A DNA stretch of 64,000 bases from Camelus bactrianus (lineage: Eukaryota > Chordata > Mammalia > Artiodactyla > Camelidae), in contig NC_133552.1 of assembly GCF_048773025.1 (NCBI RefSeq), positions 22,869,001 to 22,933,000 on the forward strand, in the 5' to 3' direction. The notes beneath the pieces were generated by a model. That model saw only the letters and a list, made by a program, of their open reading frames with translations. It had not been told where the DNA came from and did no database searches. Both the position numbers and the translations under genes were made by a program. Below are positions 34,791 to 45,969 of this stretch, one piece after another (the stretch's first letter is position 1; the number at the start of each line of letters is the position of its first letter).

Positions 34791-37700
34791 CACTATTGAT
34801 AGTTTATTAATATTTAATATTAATTCATTATACTTTATAATATTAAAATGTATACATTAAAACTTATCTTCCTCCAGAAAAGTTTTTCAAACACATTATG
34901 TTTTTATTCTGCTTTAAGCTGTTCAATGTCTTTTCAATACACTTAGAAATATATACAAATGCCCTACTTCATCCTACAAGGTCTTCAAGTATCCATCTCC
35001 CCTTATAATGTTTCAGGGCCTTCAAAAATGCAGTTCTTTGTACTAGAATGACTGTTTTGTATCTGTTAATTCTTTCATGTCTAGAGCTTCCCCCAAATTA
35101 GTTCCTCCCAAAAAAACACATTTTATTCTATTTGCATGTTTAATTATTCTGTCTCTGAGTTTATTCAATAAAAGGAAATTCAACCCTAAATTATTCATTT
35201 TTGAAAAAAATCTAAATGTATTATGGCTATGTTAGTATAGTGCATCGAAAAAACAAAATATTTTAAAATTTGCATGTATCTATAAAATAACAAAGTCTTT
35301 ATTTTTTAAGCTGTGATTAAAAGCTTGTTATATACAAGTAATTTCTAGAAAATTACAAAGACTAGAGGGATTAATTATACTAAGATTCATATTATAGGTA
35401 GATAGAGCAATAGAGAGATATATAAACTTCCATTTATTTAGTTTTCTCCTTTGATTATAATTCAGAATATTAGTTATTACCTTTGAAACCTTTAAGAATG
35501 AGACATTTTTCTGAGTGATGTTTCCTACTTTGTTTCTTGGTTGAGTTTAAAGAATAACCTATTTTTATAATTACTGCCTTATTCTTGCAGACAAATTTTC
35601 ATGACAGATTGCTTAACATTTCAATAAGGTCACTGAACTTTCAAATTATTTTAGAAAAGTACAACACTCAAGTTGAATGATTTTAGAAAATGGGATAGTT
35701 ACGATGGATTAATTAATATCAATTATACATTTTTATCTACATGTAATACAAGGTCACAGTTGTTAGCACAGATCCTCTAATCCTGTTCTAAGATTTCTAT
35801 TTAATTTCCAGTGTTAACTTTCTCATGGTAATTTTGGCCTTCAAGTTTCTCCTTTCAGGAGATATCCTTCTCCATCTGATCACACTCCTCATAACTGTTA
35901 CCTTTTCTGTATATCTTGTTAATCCAGTTACATTATTCTTTGGCTCTTGGTTTTGTAAAGTGCCATTTAAATCAAGCATTGGAGAGGTAAAGGGAGTTCA
36001 CATTGCAGTAATGAAAACTTAAAATTGAAAACTTACCTGCTTTTCTTAAAGCCTGTAAACCATTTAGTTTTACTTGTGCTTTATATTACTAAATCTTTTC
36101 CTTCTTTTGTTTTTTTGACTCTTTTCTTTGTCTTTGCCTACGAGGATTCCAAAAAGAAAAGTAGATAATAGAAATCAAAATAAAATATTCTCATCTTGTA
36201 ACAGAGGAAAAAGAAACCAAAACAGTTCTTTCTTCCACCACTTCTCAAGATCAGGGACTCCGCATATTAAAAGCAAAACAAATGAAAATAAAATAACAGT
36301 TATTCTTTGCATTGGGAGATGTGCTCTCGGTCTCACTCTTTCTCCACAATTTCTGCAGAGGAAAGAGAATTATAGAGATGGTTAATGGCCTTTCTTTTTA
36401 AAAGGCACAGATGGCTACAGTTAGTTTAAATTTTTAAATACAAATTTATTTTTCAATTATTAACATTCCACTCTGTTTATTTCACATTTTTTTGTAAGCA
36501 GTATAAAGCTTATATTCAGATCTATGATCAGTTTTGTAATTATAGATGAAAAATTAAGATAGATTTACATATTTAGATCTGCATAATGATTCACTTCTGC
36601 CTTGTCTCTGCTCCACTTTGAATTTTTAAATCTCCACATTAAGAACAAGAGAAAAAGTCTTTTGCATGAATAAGTTTATGACAAAGTTATCTAGAATGGG
36701 TTCTGTTATTTAGTTATCTAGAATCTATTCTAGATAGCTAATTCTAATAATCTAGTTATCTAGAATAGGTTCTATATTGAGCTCTTGAAATGTTCATTTT
36801 GATAAAGATCACCACAATCTGGAAAATGTAAATACATAGGGACCAAAGAATGACCTAAAGAGAGAAATTAGAAACGGTCTAGTAAACAGGGAGATCAGTC
36901 TTTCTTTCTGAACTAATCCAGTGGGAAAAATTCAACTCCATGTACATCCAAAGTAGGAATTCTAAATCCACATTCACAAATATATTCAGTTAATTTGCCG
37001 TCCTACTGATAGTATATATAAATCTTAATCTTCTGGCCATTTTTTTTTCTGTGATAAAGGCTCATAGCTTTCAGCATTTTTCAAGTTACAAAACTTATGA
37101 TGATTCAAAAACATTAAAAAAGATTAAGAACCACTGTTCTGGGAGAGTAAGTCTTCTATCAAGAGGCAGAATGGAGAAATTCTCTTTGGGAGAAAAATGT
37201 GTCCAGAATGCAAGTAAGAAAACTCCAAATTGTAGGTTTCAATTATTAGTAGAGTATATTGTTTTTACTTTTTACTCCCAGGATACATTTTAGTGAATTG
37301 GCAGATTGGTTAGTAAAAGAAAATGTGTATTACTTTAAATGATAGTTATTTTTAAAGCGAAGGGATAAATCACATCAATATAATTATGTGACAGTGGATA
37401 TGAATTTCAGCTGAGTTGATGACATTGTTCAAACAGAGGACGGATGAACACATGTGAGGAATATAGGTGGTGTTCTGATTTTGGAGGACAGTCACACTAG
37501 TAACACTAGTAATACTGCTCACTCTAACTCCAAGATGCTCGGTAACCCCAAGAGTGCAGATGAGCATTGAAAGAAACTGTTAGAAGTGATAAGTCTTACT
37601 AGTACATTCCTCAAAAGTTTTCAGCAAAGCAAATAGTCCCATGCAAGATAAATTAACAGATACATAAATAACTAGCAAAATTGATCCTATGCCATTTTAA

Positions 37701-37959
37701 ATTTATGATCTCTTCATTAAGCAGTCATGCACTGTTGCTGGCAAATGTCCCAAAATTGCAAACATATAAACGTTCACCTTTAGGGCATTTCTAAATATTG
37801 AATTCACATTTAAGAGTGTATATGTTCACAATGAATATTGGAAAAGTGAGATAAACAATACTCTGAATTTTTGAAAGGCTTTTGATGTTCTGAATTGTTG
37901 TGAACTTTTTATCAGATTCCATGCCCTCAGCTTTGCTTGAGTTCATCCATTATTCAATA
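34791..37959. other. Unassigned sequence, no gene seen
   Basis: AT-rich. Pairs of overlapping frames at 35797-36022 on both strands show no motif. A local triplication with hairpin at 36.7 kb is listed separately. Confidence 0.42.
36685..36766 (+). repeat. Triplicated 13-mer with internal hairpin
   Basis: agttatctagaat occurs at 36685-36697, 36712-36724 and 36754-36766. The middle copy is followed after 2 bp by an inverted copy, so TATCTAGAAT (36715-36724) and ATTCTAGATA (36727-36736) form a perfect 10-bp-arm hairpin. Confidence 0.93.
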
Positions 37960-38560
37960 GGGACATCCTCGCTGCTTCTCCACAGAAGCTCGTTTCTTAC
38001 AGTTTAAGACTTTTGTTCTCTTCACTAACCTTCTCTGAGTGGTGTTTATCTTTATTTCCTAAAGCCTCCACTCTTTCATCTTCTAATTAATCTACAGTTC
38101 TTTTTCTTTAAGCCAACCTGCTGTTTTTACTGTACTTTACTTCCTATGTTTTCTTTATTCTACCATTCCTACGGTTGGTACTCCTCTTAGATCTATAATT
38201 AAAATAACTTTTGAAATCACATCACCCAAAATAAAGGCTTCTCCATCAAATTGAGTAAGTGCTGATGACTCCCCACTAATATGTTTCTCTTTTGATTTAA
38301 CACCCCATTAAACTTATCTCTTATCATTCCACATAGACTTTGTGCTAAGCAAGCTATAGCATGCTACCCTACTGCCACACAAAAGAAGTCTCATTCACCT
38401 TCCACATGAAAACCATCATTATACACTTGCCCAGTGACTTTCTCATACTCTAAGCAAAACTCCTCTAGTTATTTATGACATTCCACATATTATCTCTTTT
38501 AAAGCCACTTCACTAATGATAGATTTAACCAAACTCTTTTAGTATTAGGTAGAGATTTTC
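37960..38560 (+). mobile_element. Possible L2 ORF2 relic
   Basis: 'gtgctgatgactccccacta' resembles the L2 reverse-transcriptase segment encoding (Y)ADDS, and the pyrimidine-rich texture with TCC/TCT codons is like L2 sense strand. Too diverged to be certain. Confidence 0.35.
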
Positions 38561-40839
38561 AAAGCAATAGAGACACTGGTGTCCAAAATATATTACGTCT
38601 TTGAATGTATGTCAAGTGTGGTGTACTCTCATAAAGAGTAGAATTAAACTACCCTGTCCTTCACCTCTGATACTTATTTCTAATGGTGCATTGTATGATA
38701 CAAGTGGGCTTTTTTTTTCTTTTTCGGTCATATTTCATTATTGACCTATACTCAGTTTACTATTAAGTAAATCTTTTTTGTTTTGGGATCAAAGAAGGGT
38801 AGTTTTTTTTTTGGAATCCTGAATCTTTTATCTAAACTACTTATAATTCCTTCCATCCAGGTTTCAGTGATTTACAAACTTAATGGGCATTTATTTTATA
38901 TCTATTTGAGTTGCTAAACTGTTGAATATGCAAGGTTAATAACCCAGTGCTGTGGCACACTTCAGGAATTTTATTTGAGTCAGTAATTTTTAATTTTTCA
39001 AAAATTATGAAACACAGTAAGATTTACATTTTATACTGTGACCCAGAATACAGATGTGTATATTTAAGTATCAGATGAAGTACAATAGTTGAATTATTTT
39101 CCTACCATGAATTAACCACTCTGATACTTTCTGTTATATTTTGTTTTATTCTATTTCATTTTGTGTAAATTACTGGTTGTTGCTCACACTATTATTTAGC
39201 CAGTGCTATGTGAGAAAAGAGCCTCAAATCTCATTCCCCCTGCTCATATATCCATGGATCATCTAGGATTCTGTTGACTTAACTTGAGCTTAGCAAGCCT
39301 TGACTTCAAACTATATTGGGTCTAGTCTGCTCCAAGTGTCTCTGACCCTTCTTAGACCTGTGGGTTAAACTGGGCATATTCTTTTCACCACAAAGGTTTG
39401 AAAATAATGTTTCAATAAAGCTTTGTAAAGATTTTTTAAAAACACGCAAAATACATGCTCAGTCAGAAAAGTGAAATAACCTAGGTACATTCTTATAGTG
39501 TCAGATACATAAGAGGTAAGGTTCAATTGCACAAAGTATGTTTCATGCTTCTGCTTGATTTTTATCTGCTAACATCTCATTGGTCAAAAGTTATAAGGTT
39601 GAGCCTAAAATCTATAGTATGGAAATATATTTTGCCCATCAGGAACCCAAAGCAAACCATGTGATTAAGTCCAACATCATGGAGAGAAGTATAGTCCTAT
39701 AATGAAGGTGTCATAGAAGGAATATACCATCTCTATCAAAACACTGTCACAACCCAATTAATGGATTGCCACCCACAGCTCTAAGCTGATAGGGATCTGT
39801 TGATCAAAACTCTTTGAATATATGCATTCATCATATTACTAATCCACTGGATCACTCTTCTATTTAGATCACACTATTCTGTTGACATGAAGCAACATTA
39901 TATGATTTTTTTCAAGGTCCAGATTTTCAAAATTTGTCATCTTTCCTTGAGCTACTAACACCAGAGGTAAATAAAAATTAGATCGGCTTGACATATAATC
40001 AGATAAAAATTTTATAATTTAATAATCAATGTATCCTCATCTAGTTATTTATAAACTCTCACTTGAATCATTCATTCTACGATTGTGCTCAGAAATAATA
40101 TTAAACATTTGAGACTATAGATTGATCTTTATATCTAATGTGATATTTATATTAAATATCACTTTTTTCAAAAAGATAATTGCTAGTGCCCAATCAAAAG
40201 TGTATCCCTGTGTTAAATTTCCTTAATAAATAATATATTTTCCTTTATAATGTAAAGTATGTTTTATAAATATATACAGGTATTATATTTGTTTTTCTTA
40301 GCTCTGTATTATAAATTATTAGCACAGGGTCTAGAACTTAGAAAGTAGCCAATAAATGAGTAATGATCCAGCTTCTTGTTTTTAAAATTTGCTACAATGG
40401 TACATTTCTAATAATCTATTGTGATTACCTTTCTTTCCAAAATCACAAAGATCTTTGAAAACGATTCAGTGATTTCCTTCCTAAAATGCAACATACCAGT
40501 AAAAGTTTATATGGACTAGGTAAATTGAATTAATTTAGAGTTGTTCTTTTAAAAATTTAACTTATGCTTTCTTTTTCCCAAAACCAAGGTCGTTGGGTCC
40601 TTCCTTTTCAGCTGAAAAGTGAGTTATGATAGAATCAAATAGGAATTTAATTGGAGTTTTATTTGTTGATCATTGGGAAAACCCTCTAGCCTGGTTTTCC
40701 AGATTGTACTTCAGTCCTTAGGCCAACTGAAAAAACTCTGAGATACACACACACACACACACACACACACATATGTACATGAACAAGCTCATGATTATGT
40801 AAACAGTTAAAATTTAGTGTGATAATTGCTGTTGGAGAG
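38561..40839. other. Mostly unassigned; L2-type tail near 40.3 kb
   Basis: 'agctctgtattataaattat' and 'tagcacagggtctagaactt' then 'gccaataaatgag' at about 40286-40360 resembles an L2 3' tail on the plus strand. The rest is AT-rich and unassigned, without coding signal. Confidence 0.42.
40745..40770. repeat. (AC)13 microsatellite
   Basis: Uninterrupted alternating AC of 26 bp. Confidence 0.95.
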
Positions 40840-42190
40840 ATTTGGATGAAGCAGTTGGAGAGCACTATGAACAGATAATTTAGCACAGTCTGGAGAGTTT
40901 AGAAGAGATATTTTATTGTCATTTATTGGAGATGGTTCATGACGAATGGGCAGGGATTTTCAAAAGAATGAAAAAGTAGGAAATTCTAGTAAGAAAGAAT
41001 AATATGTACCAGGGTTGAGAGTAATCTAAGACCAGATACAACTAAGGGTATTGAGATGTTATTTGAGATGAGAATATATGTGAGTATATTGGTGGAAGAC
41101 AGTGGTGTGAAACAAAATGAAGTAGAGGGCTGACTGTGAAGTAGATTTATACTTCAGATTTTAGAATATGGTCTGAGGAAAATGGAAGTTAAAAAATATT
41201 TTTTTTAATCTGGAAGCTGACATGATCAACTTTGCTTCTTCGAAAAACTACCTTTGTTATAGTGTGTGAAAGTTGTTTGTAACCAAAGGCAAGGCAGATG
41301 GTCCCAGAAATGATTCAGGTGGAATATAGTTGGTGTCCAAATTAAATAGTATAAATAAATATAAACAGAGGAGAGTGGATTTTAGAGATATATCTGATAT
41401 GTAATTGACATGATTTAGTCATCGATTGGATGTTGAGAGGAAAAAGAGGAAAAACTATATAATAAACTTAATGGAAGTTGCAGTCAACAAGCATGAAAAA
41501 TTGAGAAGGGAGAAAATAAATTTTGCTTTGAATAATACATTTAGTGCACATGTAATACGTCTAGGTAAATGGAGTCCTTTGATTCCTGGAAATATTGATG
41601 TCAAACTGGAAAAAGAGAATGAAATGAAAATACAAACGCAGATTTGGGGGTATCCTCAGAAGAAAATGAAATGAATGCTATAACTTCAGGAAACAGATGT
41701 TTAGGGGGTATGGAATAAAAAAGGAAAGAGAAAGAAAAGCAAGAATTATTATGGGAGAAAGTACAGAAAGACATATTAATAAAGGAGAGCACTTTAAGCT
41801 GTAGGGAATTATTTACAGTCAAATTTTATGCAGATATCACATAGGATGAAGACTGAAATTGCAGTTTGGATTTAGACAAAGTCCTGAGTGATTTCAGCAT
41901 AAAAATTTTCAGTAGAGTGGTTGGATAAGAAATTATAATTTAGAAGTGGATGAAGATTGTGGAAATGGAGACAGCAAGTTTATTCAATACTGGAAAATGT
42001 TCAATTTGTAGGGAAATACCATAGAATAGTAGAAGATGCTCTGACTTCTGATTTGTGCACGTTGCATAGGAAGACATTGGAGATGAGGATAAAGGCAGTG
42101 GGGACCACCAACAGCACAATGTCCAAGTAAAGTCAGACAGAGGTGAAAGTCATCCATATTTGGAAAGTCTAAATTTGAAATTAATGAAAA
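40840..42190 (-). mobile_element. L2 LINE relic, long (ORF2 region)
   Basis: Reads in reverse-complement L2 order over more than 1 kb: 'gaagctgacatgatcaactt' (C-terminal ORF2 block), 'ggattttagagatatatctg' and 'catcgattggatgttgag' (mid ORF2), then 'gaaattgcagtttggattta' and 'gtagagtggttggataagaa' (N-terminal reverse-transcriptase part). The 82-codon plus-strand frame at 41426 is antisense to the relic and not a gene. Confidence 0.65.
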
Positions 42191-42702
42191 ATTTTTTTTT
42201 GGCAGAATGAAAGGTGGTACTATAGCACTCTAGTTAAGCTTAACTTTGAGCAAGATTGCTGATTACCACTTCTTTCTTGGTTACCTTGAGCAAGATGTAT
42301 TTTATTCAAAGAATGTAGTCATAGGGATTGATTGATTAAGAACATTTGAGATTGCCATATCACAGTACAAAAGTAAGATGACAAAAAATAAACAAGAGAG
42401 GGTTAAATCTTTGCCTTTGGAAAGCCCTATGAGTTAGGTATCACTCGTGCTAGACAATTCTCCTATAGTATTATAACTTTATTCAACCTCATATTAAGCT
42501 TTGTCTCAGTAACACTATGTCCATTTAGGCATTTTCTCCAACTAGACAAGCTAGCTCAGTTTTTACATCCTCCCACAATGCTGTTTCTTTTGCTCTTCCC
42601 CACCCCCACTTATTCTTTCTTAAATGCTCTCCTGAGACCACCTCTATTTCATTAAAATTCATATAGTTACATTTCTTTCTTGATCCATGATGTTTTTAAT
42701 TT

Positions 42703-42757
<55 letters not shown>

Positions 42758-44320
42758 CTCCTCCCCACAGGTCTAATGATTTCAAAGAGGGAATTTTATC
42801 TCATTACCACATTTGTAGCCTGGGTTCACTTATGCAACTTATAAGGTCATATTTATTTACTCGTGTTATAATATCAAGTGTATTAATTAACGCCTGTAAC
42901 CTGAGTTGACAAGTATTGTTTATTTTAGCTTCCAACGTTCTTTTTTGTGAAGTATTAGGCCCCCTCGATTTTTTTGTTTTGTTTTGTTTTGTTTTTACTA
43001 TTTTTCCCAGGTAACATTTTCTGTTTGCCTTAATGCCAGGTTTTGGAACATATGTACCCTCATTTACATCCAATCTAACACTGCTTCTTATTCAGACAGC
43101 TATGGTTCCAGGCAAAGTTGTTCTCCATCTTTGTGAAAATCATCTGGTCCTTCCATCATTTTGATTATCTTAAACCATGGTCTAGAAATGCAAATCATGG
43201 TCATTGACATGACACCACCAACTGTTCATTTTATAGGCATCCCTTCTCATCAAAACTCTAAGTAGCACTAAGTAAAATCAACACTTGCACTCCTGAGTTT
43301 ATTACTTTTCCAGTTGCATAAACTCAGTTTACTGTAAAAAGAAAGGAACTTTTATACCATTGTTCACACTTCTTCATTCATCCAACAACTAGTTGGAAAC
43401 CACTCATTCTCTTGCCTAAAAGACGTTTAACATTCCCTTCTTGTTTCAAAATCGAACCTCTCCCTAACTCCTTAAAACCACTGCACATTCCAGAATGCAT
43501 GACCAGTCATTATTAAAATGCATTTTATCTGTAAATTATTCTCTGAGTGACAATTTCATGTTTTTGCTCTGACAAAATCAGGGCTCTTTCTTGGGGATGC
43601 TGTTTAGTTTTCCACATCCCTCCTACCATGGACTCTGGACACCAAATAAGCATACACTTCTTTCTTCGTTGTGTCTTCTAGACAATGTCTTCTTCCTCCT
43701 CTAATAGCTCCACCAAATTTTAAACATACAAAATGTTAGACCAGACTGTAACTATTTTGGAGCAAAAATCTGCTGACTCATACAATCTCTCGTTTTCTAG
43801 AATTTCTTTCCTCCAACGTTCAAATGCTCTAACCCACTCCAGCCACTCTTCCTGATGAAAAAGTGGGTCCTTAGTGCTAAGAAACAGTGATACTTTATTT
43901 CTCTATGACAATAGTTCTCCCCAAATTCATTTTGACTTTTTCCTCCTCTATCAAACTTCAACACAGTAATATGCATCATTGTTCCCCACTGAGTGAAAAA
44001 ACAGAAACACGTAGAAGAGACGTCTGTAAGCTTCCAATACCCTACTTACCAAATTAACAGCATTAGTGTTCCTATCATCTGCTCTCCTGACTACAGGCCA
44101 TTTCAGACTATATATCTACCTATATTAATTCTCAGTCTTCACTGATCTGCTCAAAAACACCACTCCGAAATTTGTTATCTTTCAGTCTTACCTCATGAGT
44201 ACTTTCCCTCTCTCATATATTATTTTCATTGGCATAAAAACACTGTAATTTCCCATATTTCTATTTTAAATTACCCTTTCCTCCTAAACCCCTACCAGTT
44301 ACAGCTTCATTTCTTTCTTG
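42191..44320. other. Unassigned sequence, no gene seen
   Basis: Holds the longest CA repeat of the window and a (GTTTT)n run at 42969-42996. The pyrimidine-rich stretch 43330-44300 could be an old L2 in sense orientation, but I cannot anchor it. No coding signal. Confidence 0.4.
42706..42755. repeat. (AC)25 microsatellite
   Basis: Pure alternating AC of 50 bp, the longest in the window and very likely polymorphic. Confidence 0.96.
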
Positions 44321-45258
44321 TCTTTTATTTAAAAAATCCTCAAAACTGTTTGATTTCCCCAAGAAGCATGTAGTAAGACAGGATTAGAAGTGTAGATAAT
44401 TATTTGGGAAAATGCTTGTGAATCACCTATAGGGAGGGAGCAGAATTCTTCAAGAAGGGTCTTAGATGATGTTGCTTGAATGACAACTGTGAAAGGAGAA
44501 AGGGAAAAAAAGGATTTTGTGGGAAAAACCTTAGAACTCAATGCAGTTCTGAGACTGTTTTGGCCTGAATGATGGAAGGTTCCAGATTCAAAAGTGCTTG
44601 TTAGAAATCTGGAGTCAGCAGCAAATGTCCCAGTTTTAATACCATTTCTGTGCTCAGTTATCAGCTGGGAGAAGCCTGGAGAAAGTGGGGTCTGGTGTGA
44701 ACTATAAGGTAGATTAAAAGGTGCACCTACTGAAGCCTGTCAATCAGCTGTGGCCTCCTTAGAAGAGTCTCTTAAAGAGACTGGAGCTACCATATTATCC
44801 AATATCTCATTTGTTGAGTAGGGACATCCATCCACCAATATCAGATGAAGATTCCAACCATGTGGAGGACTTCAAAAAGCATAATGTCAACCACCAGAAA
44901 CAGAAGCCCACAGACCTCAGCCCACAGACCTCAGCCCACTGCATCTTCTGTGGGTTGGGAATCGCCTAGGAGGACAACATACAAGGTATCAATGGGAATA
45001 ACACTTTACTCACAGAAATAAGAAAAGATGCAGCAAGATCAAGACTGTAGCGTGTATAGGTCTCCCGTGGATGTTCCCTTCTGATGGCCCATGTAGGGCA
45101 TAAGGCGATGGACCACACACACCCTTCTTACACTGCAGGAAAAGACCCCTCTCTCTTCCTATGATGAGGATTGGGGAGTGAAGAGGGCAGATACACTAAT
45201 GCAGCTGGTCAGATGTCATACTACAACATTAAACTTAAGAAATACAAGGAAGTTCACA
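44321..45258. other. GC-richer block of unknown identity
   Basis: Distinctly less AT-rich than its surroundings. It contains a 14-bp tandem duplication (cccacagacctcag at 44907-44920 and 44921-44934). Read on the minus strand, 'gagtaaagtgttattccc' followed by 'gataccttgtatg' loosely resembles the R/U5 part of the neighbouring LTR, so an older LTR-like fossil is possible. No protein domain recognised. Confidence 0.35.
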
Positions 45259-45301
45259 GCATACTGTATAAAGAAGGCCACTTAAACACAGATGGATAAA
45301 C
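45259..45301 (+). repeat. 43-bp module, copy 2, at an LTR edge
   Basis: Differs from 32869-32911 at one position. Its last four bases (aaac) coincide with the first bases of the LTR homology that follows. Confidence 0.9.
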
Positions 45302-45791
45302 TCGTTCTGTTCGCTGCAAGACTGGCCAGTATATCGGGAGATGAGGTGTTGGGGCAGGAATAATGACTTTATTCAGAAAGTCAGCAGACCAAGAAGATGG
45401 CAGACTAATGTCCTGGAGAACCATCTTCCTTAAGTCAGAATTCAGGGTCCTTTTATACTAAAAGGGGAAGGGGTGTAGTTGTTGCAAACTTCTTGGTGTT
45501 GGAATCTTTTGTTCTTGCAGCTGTCCATGTGGGTCAGGTCACAATGTCCCTGTAAACCTCTAACAAAACAAATGTTATTTTTTATTCTGCAACTTTGTAT
45601 GAATGGAAAAGTGTTAACATCCTTAAAGGTCACAGCCTTGAGAATAGGCTAATCTGTATATTTTAGGCTACAGGCAACATTCTTTTACAAAAAGTGCAGA
45701 AGCAGCATGACTAAGCCCAGGAAACAGAGCACAGGGTTAAAACCAAAGGAACAGATCTAATATGGAATCAGATCTGTTCTTTTCTACTACG
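45298..45791 (-). mobile_element. ERV long terminal repeat, copy 1 (fossil)
   Basis: Homologous over nearly its whole length to the LTR at 51583-52113 but in the opposite orientation. Shared landmarks include the 'tttttagtataaaagg' TATA region, an AATAAA-type region and 'gttgcaacttcttggtg' stretches. No matching partner in the same orientation lies nearby, so it is best read as a solo LTR. 45792-45955 could retain a little ERV sequence, but that is unproven. The class is not certain; the size and U3-R-U5 layout fit a gammaretrovirus-like (ERV1) LTR. Non-functional. Confidence 0.8.
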
Positions 45792-45969
45792 TACCCAGAA
45801 CAAAGGAAAGGTTTCTCCAAATTAAGAAGAAGAATCTGGGGCCAGTCAACTGCTCAGCATTCAGCTTCCATATAGGGGAATGTTCTAGACCCAGGGCATT
45901 GATTGGGCGTTCCTGAAGAGAGGCAGCCGGTCATACCATGACTGTTTCCCCAACATCATTCATATATTT

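Noticed and set aside
41426-41822. 82- and 73-codon frames at 41.4-41.8 kb.
   Set aside because: They fall within an L2 relic and show no independent coding signal.
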